Below the pieces are notes generated by a model, which was not told the DNA's origin, made no database searches, and saw nothing but the letters and a program-made list of their open reading frames with translations. Both the position numbers and the translations under genes were made by a program. This document shows positions 1 through 11,334 of a DNA stretch of 64,000 bases, in pieces (position 1 is the first letter of the stretch; each line of letters starts with the position of its first letter). The stretch is from Theobroma cacao (Eukaryota > Streptophyta > Magnoliopsida > Malvales > Malvaceae), in contig NC_030854.1 of assembly GCF_000208745.1 (NCBI RefSeq), positions 9,882,675 to 9,946,674 on the forward strand, written 5' to 3'.

Positions 1-730
1 TTATTTTATTTAATTTTTTTAATTAAAGATGGATAATAATAAAATAGAATATTTATTTAATAAGGAATCATATTTTGACTTGGATAAATAATTATAATTA
101 AATAAATATATTATTTAATTATAATTTTAGGTGGTAAATATTAATTTCATTTTAATTAATTAAATTAAAAAGAGTTTTAAGAGAGAAATATCTCTCTTAT
201 TTTTATAAGGTCAAAAATCACATCATAAATATGTGATTTTGGCCAAAACCCTAGCCACCCTTTTTTAGGATAGAAAAACTCTTCCATCTCTCTCTCTAGG
301 TTTTTTTCTTGCTGTAGTAATTTTCTACAAGCCTCGCACAAAGAAAAATTAACATAGAAGAAATTGAGAGAAAACGATCTAATTACCATCTTGAAAAGTA
401 TTCCACACCTAGCCCATTCTAGGTTCGAGATTGAAAGATTCTTGAAGAATAAGTGGTAATTCAAATTGGTTGAGGATTCCAACAATTGTTGTGGTGGTGA
501 ATTTACTACAATTCACTAGGAAAGAAGAATCAAATATATTCCTAGCACGGAGTAGGTAATATCTCTTATTTTTTATTCTTTTATATTGATGCAAGTATTA
601 TTTAATTTGCATGATGCGTGATTGTGAATTTCTGCTCATGCAAATTGGATAAACTACTTCCATAGCTAGAAAATGTTTGAAATCCATAGGTTACACAATC
701 ACAAACATACACTACGCTCCAAATCCAACA
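1..730 (+). repeat. 5' LTR of element O, right-hand part
   Basis: AT-rich sequence ending in CCAACA just before a tRNA-iMet-type primer-binding site, as expected for the 3' edge of a 5' LTR. It includes a CT-rich stretch with CCCTAG motifs (about 240-310) that resembles a transcribed leader. The 3' LTR copy (62204-63263) is interrupted before the homologous part, so the two LTRs cannot be aligned here. Short open frames in this stretch have no recognisable product. Confidence 0.55.
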
Positions 731-732
731 AC

Positions 733-744
733 TTGTATCAAAGC
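733..744 (+). other. Primer-binding site of element O
   Basis: The sequence ttgtatcaaagc, three bases after the LTR-terminal CA, is a decayed match to the TGGTATCAGAGC primer-binding site complementary to plant initiator-Met tRNA. Confidence 0.6.
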
Positions 745-2773
745 TTTAGGTTGCATGCAAATCTAATTTCTTATATGTTTAAGCATGGTTGGCACCTTTA
801 CATGATTTATTTATATTTGATGCGATCAATATATGATTGAATGCATGGATGGATGTTTAAGGTTTTTGTTACATTAATTGTCCTAGAATTGTTAAAGATT
901 TACTTGTAAACTTTTTCGTTCAGCTATGTTATAAGAAGGGTGGCTTATCATCGCCATGTTTCTTTATTGATTTTCTTTTATTTTTCTTAGATATGATATA
1001 TTTAGGAAAACCCATGTAAATTATGTTTAGTTACGGAATTGGGAGCATGCATAGAAGAAAAGATCGAAGACATTGTGGAAAAACAGGAAAGGTAAATTTT
1101 TGGTCTCTTGATTGAATTAGTTATGACTATCATTTTTTTTTTGGGGTTTGTATTGGGATTTAATTATTATTGAAAAAGAATTTTTCAAATATAAACTTTT
1201 TTTGGAAATTATTATTTATCCTATTTTTTATTTTCCCCAAAACAGCAAAAAGCTAAGATCCAAAGTTCCAAGACTTAAAGAAAGAGAAAGGGTTTGGGCT
1301 CAAATAGGCTGCCAAGCAGCATGCCCCATAAAGGGTGTGCCAAGTAGTAAGCCCAATGGGCAACATATGTGCTACCTAGGCAGCATGTCCCACATGAGAC
1401 ATGTTAGGCAGCACACCTAGTTGCTGCGACAGTAGCCCCATGAGGGCTACTAGATAGTTGGGCCTAACTTTGGGCTATTGGGTGACAACCCATGGGTTGA
1501 GGTAGGCCTTTATATTTTTTATCAAAAAAATAATTTTTAAAAATATTTTCTAAACTAAAATAAAAATAAAATTTTCAAAATTTATTCTTAAAAATTTATT
1601 TTGGAAAATTAATTTAGCCTTGGATTGAAAGTTAAATTTTATTTTGATTTTAATTAATGAGATTAATTAATTGGATGGAATAAAAATTAGTTTTTCAAAT
1701 TGAGTTAAAATTAAAAATAAAATTGGGATTTCAAATAGCCATAAAATTCAAAAGAGTACCAATTTTGGAAGGAGTTCCAAGGAGATAAGTTATAGAAGCA
1801 AAGCAAGATTGAAGATCTTTTATTTTATAAGTTGTAATTTTAAATTTTTTCTAGGATGGACATTAATGTGGTTTATATTTATATTTATTTATAAATATGG
1901 ATGAATGATATGAGATACTGTTTGATTGATAACTTGTCATATAGAATAGGTGCCAACCTCTTAAGGATTGCCATGCATACGGTATGCATTTTAGTTTAAA
2001 AGAGTTTTATGCTATAAGATCATAATGAATGTAGGAAATTAAATCGCATCTACACAAAATGGTAATATGGACTTAGTTATATGCTAAAAGATTTAGTTAA
2101 AGGCATAACCAAGCCCATAATTTGACTTAGGATATTCTAAATATGCATCTAGAAAATCTAGTAAAAAGTCACTAAAAATCCTAAGTATAAAAATATTGAG
2201 TGGGAGAGGACGCTAGTAATCCTAGAGTCCGCAATCTCCATTGTTGGCCAATTGGCATGTGAAACATGTCACTCCCTACAGGTGGGCATGAATCTAGATC
2301 ATGACGGACTGGGTCTCTCGAAGGATAAGTCCTTTTAGATGGATTATGAGGAGAGACCTCCCATAGAGGCTCTTTAAGTAAGAGCTTAAAAGAATGAAAC
2401 AATGGTTGTTACACTCAACATGAATTTACTATTAACCTGCCTACAGTAACTCTGTTAGTAAACTTCATGAACCAGTGGAAAGCACTCTTTAACCATGTTA
2501 AGTATGAAAATACTGGGTAACATAGTTGAGTCCCAGTTTGCCTGGTAGTAAATTCTCATGGCACACAGTCAGTTAATTTATTACAGAAAAGTGAATGATC
2601 GTCAAACTAATAACATAATTTAAAGGGTTTTATATATTATCATCATGCATACATGCATCATCAAATGTTCAAAATGCATACATATAACTAGGATGCTTAC
2701 ATAATTTCAAATGTACTTTCAAAAACATATATGAATCACAAACATCAATCCGTTTTTAATTTTGCTAAACAAA
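745..2773 (+). other. Leader and non-coding region of element O
   Basis: About 2 kb between the primer-binding site and gag without a recognisable coding region. Around 1305-1435 it holds loosely repeated GGCAGCA/TGCTGCC words. Around 2190-2570 is an unrepeated leader-like stretch. Open frames here (for example 1148-1420 +, 2181-2402 -) lack family resemblance. Confidence 0.5.
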
Positions 2774-3411
2774 TGCACTTTGAATGATGATAACTATACT
2801 GAATGGAAAAGAAACCTTAATATCATGCTTAATTATGACAAGATCACATGGGTTCTTTCTGGGCAAGAGCCTAAAGCACTAACTCCCCAATCAACTCCAC
2901 AAGATATTGAATAACATAAGAAGTGGCATGATGCAAAGAAGTTGGCTAAGTACTATATACTAGCCTCTATAAACAATATATTGCAAAATCAGCATGAAGA
3001 CATGGGTAATACTACTAACATAATGGTGCGCCTACATGAGATGGTTGGTATAAAAACAATGTCTGCTAAAGTGAAAGAAATCAATGCTTTTAAAGACCTC
3101 AAGTAAATCTTAGGGAGCCTGTTAAAGATTACATGTTGAAAGTAATCTTTTGCCTTAATGAGGCAAAGCTACATGGTGCTAAGATAAATGTTGATACATA
3201 AATATCAATGACCATTCATACATTAAATTTTTCATTTTCACAATTCAAATTAGAGTATGAACTGCACACTAGGGATTACACCCTAAATGGGCTAATGAAT
3301 GATTTCCAAAATGTGGAGGACGTTCTTGAATTAAAAAAAAAGCCTAAAGCACATGTAGTTTCCACTTCAAAGCCCAAACCTAAGGGTAAAAAAAAGGAAA
3401 GTTGGAAATAA
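2774..3411 (+). pseudogene. Element O gag remnant (UBN2-type copia Gag)
   Basis: Reads a copia-type Gag start (DNYTEWKRNLNIML) from 2774, stops at 2912-2914, then continues through frame changes to a lysine-rich tail (KPKPKGKKKESWK) ending at 3411. Gag would form the cytoplasmic virus-like particle. The N-terminal block with the W of TEWK and downstream spacing match the UBN2 Gag family. At least one in-frame stop and one frame change separate the pieces. No intact CCHC zinc knuckle is visible. Confidence 0.7.
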
Positions 3412-3960
3412 AAAGAGTGCTAAGGGCTTAGTGGGAGCAAAGAAAAAGACAACACCAAGGGAAAACGTTTTTGCTATGGTGAGAAATGACATTAGAAGCA
3501 AAATTGCAATGTTTACCTTGAAATCCAGAAAAAATAAACAAGGTATGGGTTTTGTAAATATATTAGAAGCCTATTTAGTGGTTGATTCTATGGATACTTA
3601 GATAGTAGATTTTAGAGCCATTAACCATGTTAGTAATTCTTTGCAAGGGGTTCAACAAAGGAGAAAACTAAGTAAAAGGTAGTTTCGAATGAGCATGGCA
3701 AAGGGCACCTTCGTTTCAACATTAATAGTGGGAATTGTTATTCTTCAATTTTCTTATGGTCATAGCTTGGTTTTGGAAAATGTTTATTACATTCCAGAAA
3801 GTTATAGAAATTTAATTTATATTTTTTGTTTAATAAAATCTGGATATTTAGTTTACTTTAGTGAAACTCTCACTATTTATTCGAAAAAGGGTTCTATTTG
3901 TTTTGGAATTGGTAGATATAATCTTATTTTATTGAGCCTATGACTTATTCTGCAAATGAT
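3412..3960 (+). pseudogene. Element O protease remnant
   Basis: Around 3603-3650 the frame reads VDFRAINHVSNSLQG, which aligns with the copia aspartic protease active site (D-S-G-A-T/S-x-H-V). The catalytic serine and glycine are replaced (DFRA), so the enzyme would be inactive even without the stop just before it. The 3689-3943 frame (LENVYYIPESYRNLI) corresponds to the conserved segment C-terminal to the protease. Confidence 0.7.
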
Positions 3961-4787
3961 GTATAAGCAATACGATTTAAAACTGAAAGAGTCAAAAAAT
4001 CTAGTATAGATCAAAATTATCTCTAGCATCTATGTTTAGGTCATATCAATCAAAGTAGACTCAATAAGCTTATAAGGGATGGTACTCTACTAGACATGGT
4101 TAAGGGTCCTTTGCCAATATGTGAGTCTTATTGAAGGAAAAATGATCAAAGGGCTTTTCAAGGCAGAAGGTAACAGAATGCTAAACATTTTAAACTTCGT
4201 GCACACAGATGTGGGTGGACCAATGAACATACAAGCTAAAGGAGGTTATGAATATTTCATAACCTTTATTGATGACTACTCAAGAGATAGCTTTATGTAT
4301 TTAATGCACAAAAAAAGTGAATCCTTTTAAAACTTCTAAGAATTCAAAGCCAAAGTTGAAAAGCAACTAGGCAAGCCATTGGAAGAACTTCAATTAGTTC
4401 AAAGTGGTGAGTATTTATCAAGTGAATTTAAACAATATCTCACTAACAATGGGATACCTTCCAATTTGTCAACACCAAGAACACCTTAACATAATGGTGT
4501 AAGTGAAAGAAAAAATAGGACTTTTTTAGAAATGGTTAAATCAATGATGTCCTATGCTATCCTTCCAATCTCGTTCTGGGGATATTGTATCCAAACTGCT
4601 GAGTACTTGTTCAATTTTGACCCATTTAAGGCTGTGCCTAAGACACTAAGAGAGCTTTGGATAAGGTGTAAATCATCTGTACTCATCTACGAACTTGGGG
4701 AGTGTCTTGCACATGTTTTAAAGCTTGAGTCCACAAAGATTAAAGCAAAGACTGAGGTGTGCTTGTTTGTAGGGTATCCAAAAGGAA
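3961..4787 (+). pseudogene. Element O integrase remnant, cut at its 3' end by D
   Basis: Order: a GAG_pre-integrase HHCC finger around 4021-4130 whose leading Trp is a stop and whose second Cys is Tyr; the integrase core with the first Asp (HTDVGGP, about 4200) and the IDDYSR motif (about 4270); and the HNGVSERKNRTF segment carrying the catalytic Glu (about 4495). The second catalytic Asp is not visible (QSGEYLS where SDxGGEY is usual). The frame ends at VGYPKG, where D begins at 4788. Confidence 0.8.
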
Positions 4788-4837
4788 TTCAACACCCCTA
4801 ATTTCAGCATGGCTTATATGGTATAGGGGTTAAGTTA

Positions 4838-5395
4838 TTGAAGAGTAAATTTGAACCCCAATGTGCATGCTTATGGAGTATGCATATAAACTATTATGTG
4901 TAAAGAGGATGATCTTGAAATTTGTTGTATAGTTGGAGACTTATTTGATGATATGTGGATGTGTTAAGTGTGGAAAACATGCCTTACGATACGTAGGCAA
5001 AAATTTTATGAACATATTTGAGGAATCCAAAGGTTTGATGCTTAGATTAGAGTTTTGATCTTATGCTTGAGTATTTTAGTAAAAGATTTGAGTCGTATAT
5101 GAATGGTTTAAGGTTGTGGAAAAGATTTAGAATGGGTTTATGTAATTCCCCTGATTTTTAATATGGCCTAAATGTGATATTGGCCAAGTGATTTGATGAG
5201 TAAATTGAAAACTTGATGTATATGCTTGTGGAGCATGCATATGAGCTATTGTGGCCTATAGAGAAAGACTTTGAATTTCAGTGCACATTGAGGATTCTAA
5301 AAATATGACGAAATAACTAAGCCAATTGATGAGCTAAATTGAACTTTGGTGGATATGACTACACTTATAGGTGTATGACTATGAATATTGGTATA
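4838..5395 (+). repeat. Degenerate tandem duplication in the D LTR start
   Basis: Blocks beginning GA(A/T)GAG-TAAATT recur at about 4840, 5195 and 5328. The first two are followed by a shared GCTTxTGGAGxATGCATA segment. A second LTR-like start (tgtaattcccctga, about 5143) parallels the first at 4788, with an offset of about 355 bp. Confidence 0.6.
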
Positions 5396-5654
5396 AAGGA
5401 AAGTTTTCATTGGAATTGTGCATATGTTTGGCACTTTGACACCTAAATACAACATTAAGGAAAATATCAATAAAAATGAAGAATTAATCCTGTAGCTTGA
5501 GGATTTGACTTAATTTGATGTATATTTGAGAATATATGTATGAAGATTTGACATATCTAAGTTATTTGAGGTATGAGATTAACAAGGAATGGATTTGGCT
5601 GTTAAGTTGGATTTTTGTAAGTTAGAAAAGACTTCAAACTGTCTACAGTGGAAA

Positions 5655-5935
5655 ATGTATCGATACATGCCCTCATGTATCGATACATTCTTGGCATGAA
5701 TAACAATATGAGGTGTTCTAAAGGAATTCTATTGATACATTTAAAGATGTATGGATAGATTTGGAAATTTGATGAACATGTATCGATACATTGTTCAATG
5801 CATAGATACATTTCAAGCAGAGAGCACCTAGGATCATTATGCTTGGAATGTATTGATACATTGCCCCAATGTATCGATACATTTAGTCAAAATATGAGCA
5901 AATTTACCAATACATCGCCAAATGTATCGATACAT
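5655..5935 (+). repeat. Array of paired ATGTATCGATACAT palindromes (D copy 1)
   Basis: Five pairs of a 14-bp palindrome, some degenerate. TCGA-core (or equivalent) starts are 5660/5680, 5732/5752, 5783/5803, 5853/5874 and 5907/5927. Within-pair spacing is 20-21 bp; pair-to-pair spacing is 72, 51, 70 and 54 bp. The spacer in pair 1 is gccctc. Open frames crossing this array are artefacts of the repeat. Confidence 0.9.
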
Positions 5936-6580
5936 CACTGAGGAAAGGCAAAAATAAAAATGGATCTGGGCATCAACCATGCATAAACCCTCTCCTTATT
6001 TTTCTTTCTTTCTCCCTCTACCTTTTTAGAACCCTAAGCACTCAAATAGCATTTGAAGCCTATTTGAGCTAGATCCAAGCTTGGGAAATCGATCCGAAGG
6101 TAAGATAACATGTTTGTACCAATTGATTTTTGATTTAATCGGTTAATAATCTTATATCTAAATATTTTCAAATTTTGTCAAACTCTCTCCCCTTGAGTTT
6201 ATTGGAGATTTGGAGCCTATATTTGGACAACTCAACTTTTTAGGTAAGGATTTAGCTCATTTGTTGGAAGAATGAGCATGTATATTGAATTTAGGTATTT
6301 TTGAAAAGCTAGGATTTTTTTGAAAGCTAGGAAATAAATATTTTTGTGATGTTTTGATGTGTATAAAGAAAAGTTGAAGCTACTTAATGCTATGGTGAGC
6401 CATGGGATGATTGGAGGCCAAGGTATGGAGTTCAAATGTGGGAGTGCCTCTGATTGTCACTATGAGTGGAATTTAATTAAATGCATGTGATGCATCTCAC
6501 ATAATGTATGTGCTGCCATGGTACTTAAATGTTGTGCATATGCCTAGATGAGAATGCCTAGGCTAGAGAATTGATACGTA

Positions 6581-6602
6581 TATGTGTGTGTGTGTGTGCG
6601 CG
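6581..6602 (+). repeat. (TG)n/(CG)n microsatellite
   Basis: A run of TG dinucleotides ends in CGCG inside the D LTR, flanked by repeated TGCCTAG words. Confidence 0.85.
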
Positions 6603-6665
6603 CCTAGAGGTATGTGCCTAACCTAGAGAACAAATATGATTGTATGCCTAGATAAGGATGCCTAG

Positions 6666-9447
6666 TGTAAAACCCGACTCTATAAACACATGTCATGACA
6701 TACATGCACTGAGTAGCATGTTATTACGCTAGGAAAGTTCCTAAAAATAGACGAAACCCGGTATTGTACCTAACGGTACACTTGAGTTGATTTAACCTCG
6801 AACTAGTTCAAATAGGAATCGTAGGATGAAATTTAATATTTTACAGTCCAAGAATGACTAAAAATGATTGTTTGGAGTTCAAGGGTTTATTTGGGGAAAA
6901 ATTGAAAATTTTGTTGTTCAGGGGCAAAATTGTCATTTTGCCATCTAAGATAATAATTTGATCATGGAGTGAAATTTTTGACCAAGATTAACTATTTGGA
7001 GTATAATTTAATGATAGGAAGTGAAAAATTTCAATTTCGGTAATTTTCGAAACATAAAGGTATAACGGTAATTTTGTCGTCTCGGGGTAAAAACCGTAAT
7101 TTTCACCACCCAAAACTTGTCAAAATCATAGGATTTACTTATTTTTGGTATGAATAACTATGGTATGTTAAGTGGTGAAAAATTGAAGTTTAAAGGATGA
7201 AATTTTAAAAATGGGCCAATGGAAAAGTGACACATAGCACTTTTTAATTATTTAATATTATTTTAATGGAAAATCAGCCCATTTAAACCCCACATCAGGT
7301 GATGGCCGGCCATAAGGAGAGAACAAGAGAGAAAATAGAGAGGAAGGAAGAAAAGAGAAAAACCAAAGGAAAACTAGAAAATTCAAAGGGAAAATCACGT
7401 TTTTTGACCGTTTACGCGTCTAACGGTAAGATTTTTCGACTTTAGCTTGATTTCTACCTTTCTTATGCCTTTGTTTCCATTTAGCATGCTTGAGGAGAGA
7501 GATCAAAAAGTACAATCAAGGGCTGGACGAAATTCAAGGGGGATGAATTTGAAATTTTTATGTTTTGATTTTTAGTTAAATTGATCGTTTTAGTTAGTTA
7601 AATGTGTATAGAAATCAAATTGGGCAAGAAAGCATGAAATTTTCACAATACCCACCCTTGGCTGAATGTTAAATGATGTACAATGATGATGAACTGATTT
7701 TTATTCTAAGAGAAATGAAGAGAAAATGATGAAAAATGGTTAAATGTGATAGAAAAACAAAGTGGAAGATTTACCCAATTAATGTCCCATTTTTGATCGA
7801 ATTTTCCAAGGAGGAAAGTGAGCTGATTTTGGTGATTTTAGTGAGTTATTGGCTGATATTTAATGGTTAGAAATGTTGGAGAGAAAATGGGATAATTTAG
7901 AGCTAAAATGGAGTGCGTTAGCAATTTAACTGGTAAAGTGCCAAAAATAGGTTAATACCGCGTTTAAGCCATTTTAGGCTATTGCAATTCATACCATGCA
8001 TTAGTATAGGATTTAAGTCAATTATATCGTGATTTAGCATCAATGTGGTGAATTGTGTAATTTTTTCAATGTGTCTAGGAGGAGAGCCTTTCGGTAAAGG
8101 CAAGGAAGTCGTACCCGACGAACAGTGATCGGGGCACCTAGAAAGCATTTAATTTGTACAAACGGTGAGTAAACCTTTTATTATTATAAATTATCTAGAG
8201 TTTATTTTTAAATGATCTTTATGTATTTTATGAAACGAAAATGAGATTAAAATGGGACTTTTGATGTTTTAGAAATAAATGTGCCAAATAAATTCATTGT
8301 GTTGATTATCTGAAATAAGAAACTTTTAACCATGAAATTGAGTAATTGGAGGCTGCCAATTGTCTTGAAAAATATATTTTCCTATGAATGGCTTATGATA
8401 TATGAGTATATATGTGGCTATATTTGATAATTGCATTGGGAATTTATGTAAGCTGTCTTTTACTATGCAGGCTAGGTAAATAAATAAAAGCCACGTTATA
8501 CTGTCGAAATTTTATTAAAGTTGGTGGGTTTAGTCACTGCAGTGACGAGTTTCCGTGGACTGCCTATTAGAAGGGCATGGTAAACCCGGTTATATAGTTA
8601 CTTCGGTAGTAGATGCGAGGAGGGTAACTCTTGGGGCAGTGTTAGAGTTCACTTCACGTCGAATCCCCACGTGAATGTGTAACTCGGCCAACGCCAAGGA
8701 ACGGCTTGTTTTCAAAACTAACATGTGTTTAACATGTAAATATCTTAACAACCTTGGCGGGCTCGGTTAGATGCCTCGGCCAAGGTATCCCTGAAGATTA
8801 GTTTTTGGCTTGAGCTCTGTTTTTAATAAAAGTCATAAGCCTTAACAACTGTTTTGGTAAACTACAAATATTTTATGGTTTAAGAAATAAATTGAAAATC
8901 TTATGAAATGGTTTGTAATTTGTTGTTTAAACTTGCCTCCATGTTACTCGCCTTTAGATATTTATGATAATGTCTGTTTACTCATTAGGATTGCAAAATC
9001 TCACCCACCTCCTTTCCAAATATTTCAGGCCTGTGGTAGCTTGGAAATACCGATTTTGTCGAGGATTCCAGTTGACCCCTTTATCTAACAAACAGTAGGT
9101 TACTATCACCAACGCTTGGTGTGTATTTACGGGCCACTTGTCATTGCAATTATTATTGTACATTATAACTTTGTAAATTATTGTATGTATGAATTTATTT
9201 TACTTACAAGTGTTTCTATAAATATTGTTTTATATAAAAAGTGCTATATTTTTGTCTTTTGATTTACTTGAGCCGAAAACGACTGGTAATTGTTTAAAAC
9301 AAAATGTTTAAAAACAATTGCTCACAGAAAAGGTAAGAAACTGATATGTAAGCCTTGCGGGGTTCCGATTGGCATTTCGGGCAATGAGTGTCAATCGGGA
9401 CGTCTCGACGGTTGTCATAGGCCCGAGGAAGGTTACGGGTTGTGACA
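6666..9447 (+). repeat. 5' LTR of element A
   Basis: Begins TGTAAAACCCGAC and ends TGTGACA. It matches the 3' LTR at 14378-17141, about mid-90s per cent identical by eye in the stretches I compared, so insertion is moderately old. A CCAAT box lies at 7216-7220 but no clear TATA box follows. Minus-strand frames such as 7918-8148 recur in the other LTR only because the LTRs are copies. Confidence 0.92.
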
Positions 9448-9454
9448 ATTCAGT

Positions 9455-9466
9455 TGGTATCAGAGC
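9455..9466 (+). other. Primer-binding site of element A
   Basis: TGGTATCAGAGC, an exact match to the classical plant initiator-Met tRNA primer site, eight bases after the LTR end. Confidence 0.92.
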
Positions 9467-9646
9467 TTTTGGTTTAAAAACTTATGGTTTTGAAAGAAGT
9501 TTTTGATTTTTAAAGTTCTTGGATTTAAAGTTATTTTAAAATAATTTACAATGTCAGTGTGCCCTAGTTAAGATTAGTTAGTTGCATGTAGTTGCGTATA
9601 GAGTCTTAAGTCGTCTAAACCAATTCCGTTCTTTTTGTAGATCATT

Positions 9647-10980
9647 ATGCCTCCTCGACGTGAGCTACCACCTATCACTAGATCTACTGGTAGGGGAAGA
9701 GGTCGCCCTAGACAGAGTCACCCGAATTTCGTAGAAATGGAGTCGGCTGTGTCTTCTTTTAGAGAAGTTCCTACTCTTGAGTCTACTAACATTCCTGTAC
9801 CTCCTCCACCACTTGTTGCTGCTCTTGGCATACCTGCCAGGTCACCCGAGGCAACTCAAGCATTAGCGACTTTTCTTGCTAATCTTACGGGTCAGGCTCA
9901 GGCTGGTCCAATTCCACTCGCTGTTTTTCCTATAACAGCCCCAGTACCACTACCTCTTATTCCACCCAAACACCGAACGTCTTCATTTCTAAGAAATTGA
10001 AAGAAGCTAGATAGTCAGGTTGCGTCTCATTTACTGGTGAGTTGGATGTGACCGCAGCTAGGGATTGGATTATTCAAGTATCGAAGACACTGACAGATAT
10101 GGGATTAGATGATGAGATGAAATTAAAGGTGGCTACACAGTTATTTGAGAAGAGAGCCCATACTTGGTGGAGTTCAGTAAAGTCTCGCTCTCCTATATCG
10201 TTGGCTTGGACGGATTTCCTCCTAGAGTTCGATGGTCAGTACTACACCTATTTCCATCAGAAAGAGAAAAATAGAGAATTTTTGAGCTTGAAACAAGGGA
10301 ACATGACCATTAAGGAGTATGAAACTTGTTTTAATGAGCTGATGCTTTATGTACCTGAGTTGGTGAGATTGGAGCAAGACCAGGTAAACTATTTTGAGGA
10401 AGGACTCCGTAATGAGATACGGGAGCGTATGATAGTGACCGACAATGAGTCATATAAGAAAGTTGTGCAAATGGCCTTACGAGCTGAGAAGCTCACTACT
10501 GAGAATAGACGGATTTGAGTTGAGTTTGCAAAGAGAAGGAATCCGCCTACGTTCCAAGGTCAGTCATCAAAGAGAGGCAAAGATTCAACATTTACTGCAG
10601 GAAGTACTACCTCAGCGTTTATGGCATCCACTAGACCTCCATCTCAGCAGTCACAGTCGAGATCTTCTAGATTTGATCGGTCAGTGATGAATGGTCAGAG
10701 AGGGACTTCAGGAGGATTGGACAGATGCCGTAATTGCGGAGGATTTCATGTTGGGTCATGTAGAAAGCCTGTAAGATGTTTTCAATGCTACCAATAGGGG
10801 CATATCCAGAGAGATTGTCCTCAGTTGAGACGGGGTATAGTAGCTACTTCTACTCCTCTGACTCATCCTAGTATACCGTGGAGAGACACTTCGGGATCAC
10901 AGTCTAGACAAGGCCCAGTCATACGATCAAGCATGAGGAGTAATACCCCAGAGCAGCCATCTTCTAAACCGTAGCCCTAG
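9647..10980 (+). pseudogene. gag: Element A gag, frameshifted
   Basis: Starts at ATG 9647 with a basic, proline-rich N-terminus (MPPRRELPP). The frame changes near 9975-10040 and then reads a full Retrotrans_gag domain (about 10045-10515; W of ARDWI, TWWSSVK, FYEGLR-like FEEGLRNEI). A stop at 10516 (TGA, expected CGA) precedes a Ser/Gln-rich linker and two zinc knuckles from 10726: the first has the spacing C-x2-C-x3-H-x3-C, the second is a normal C-x2-C-x4-H-x4-C broken by a TAG at 10795. Gag would assemble particles and bind the element RNA. Confidence 0.88.
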
Positions 10981-11334
10981 ATTTCGACCAGGGTTTTTGC
11001 AGTGACTGAGGATGAAGCCCGAGTTCGACCTAGCACAGTGACAGGTACTATGAATGTGTTTGATAAAGATGCACATGTTTTGATAGATTCGGGCTCCGAT
11101 AGATCGTACGTGAGCATATCATTTGCATCATTCTCAGATAGGAACCTATCACCATTAGCGGAAGAGATTGTAGTGCATACTCCTCTAGGTGAGCGGTTAG
11201 TAAGAAATACGTATTATAGAGACTGTGGTATTAAAGTTGGGGAAGAAGAATTTATGGGTGATTTAATCCCTTTGGAGATTCGGGACTTTGATTTGATCTT
11301 GCGTATGGATTGGTTGTCCACTCATTGAGCAAAG
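10981..11334 (+). pseudogene. Element A aspartic protease
   Basis: The frame 11002-11328 contains the retropepsin active site VLIDSGSDRSYVS (about 11075-11115), followed by the LPLGE-like THTPLG-type flap region and the terminal DLILRMDWLSTH block typical of gypsy proteases. The catalytic D-S-G is intact. The frame is the same as gag and continues after one TGA at 11326-11328 (expected CGA/Arg), so Gag and protease were originally one polyprotein. Confidence 0.85.

Larger units (their letters stand above)
4788..6665 (+). repeat. D LTR copy 1, first segment
   Basis: Non-coding. After the palindrome array comes a pyrimidine-rich stretch (about 5985-6040) and a GGTAAG splice-donor-like site near 6099. 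The same order recurs at 58260-58390 in copy 2. The segment ends at cctag (6661-6665), the target duplication of element A. Confidence 0.65.

Noticed and set aside
177..594. Minus-strand frames near the window start
   Set aside because: They lie in an LTR, in AT-rich sequence, with no recognisable domain.
1148..2402. Frames at 1148-1420 (+) and 2181-2402 (-)
   Set aside because: They lie in the element O leader and have no family resemblance; one is antisense to the element.
5602..5811. Minus-strand frame with repeated YRYM/CIDT words
   Set aside because: A by-product of translating the ATGTATCGATACAT palindrome array.
5655..5935. CRISPR-like array
   Set aside because: The repeats are 14-bp palindromes in pairs with no unique spacers of constant length, in a plant LTR, with no cas genes.
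7918..8148. Minus-strand frame repeated at 15533-15844
   Set aside because: It recurs only because the two A LTRs are copies; no domain and no start conservation.
8903..9163. Frames repeated at 16599-16862
   Set aside because: LTR sequence duplicated by retrotransposition, antisense and sense frames overlapping.
9440..9470. A tRNA gene suggested by TGGTATCAGAGC words (also 39908, 52182)
   Set aside because: Only the 12-13 nt primer-binding complement is present; there is no cloverleaf.
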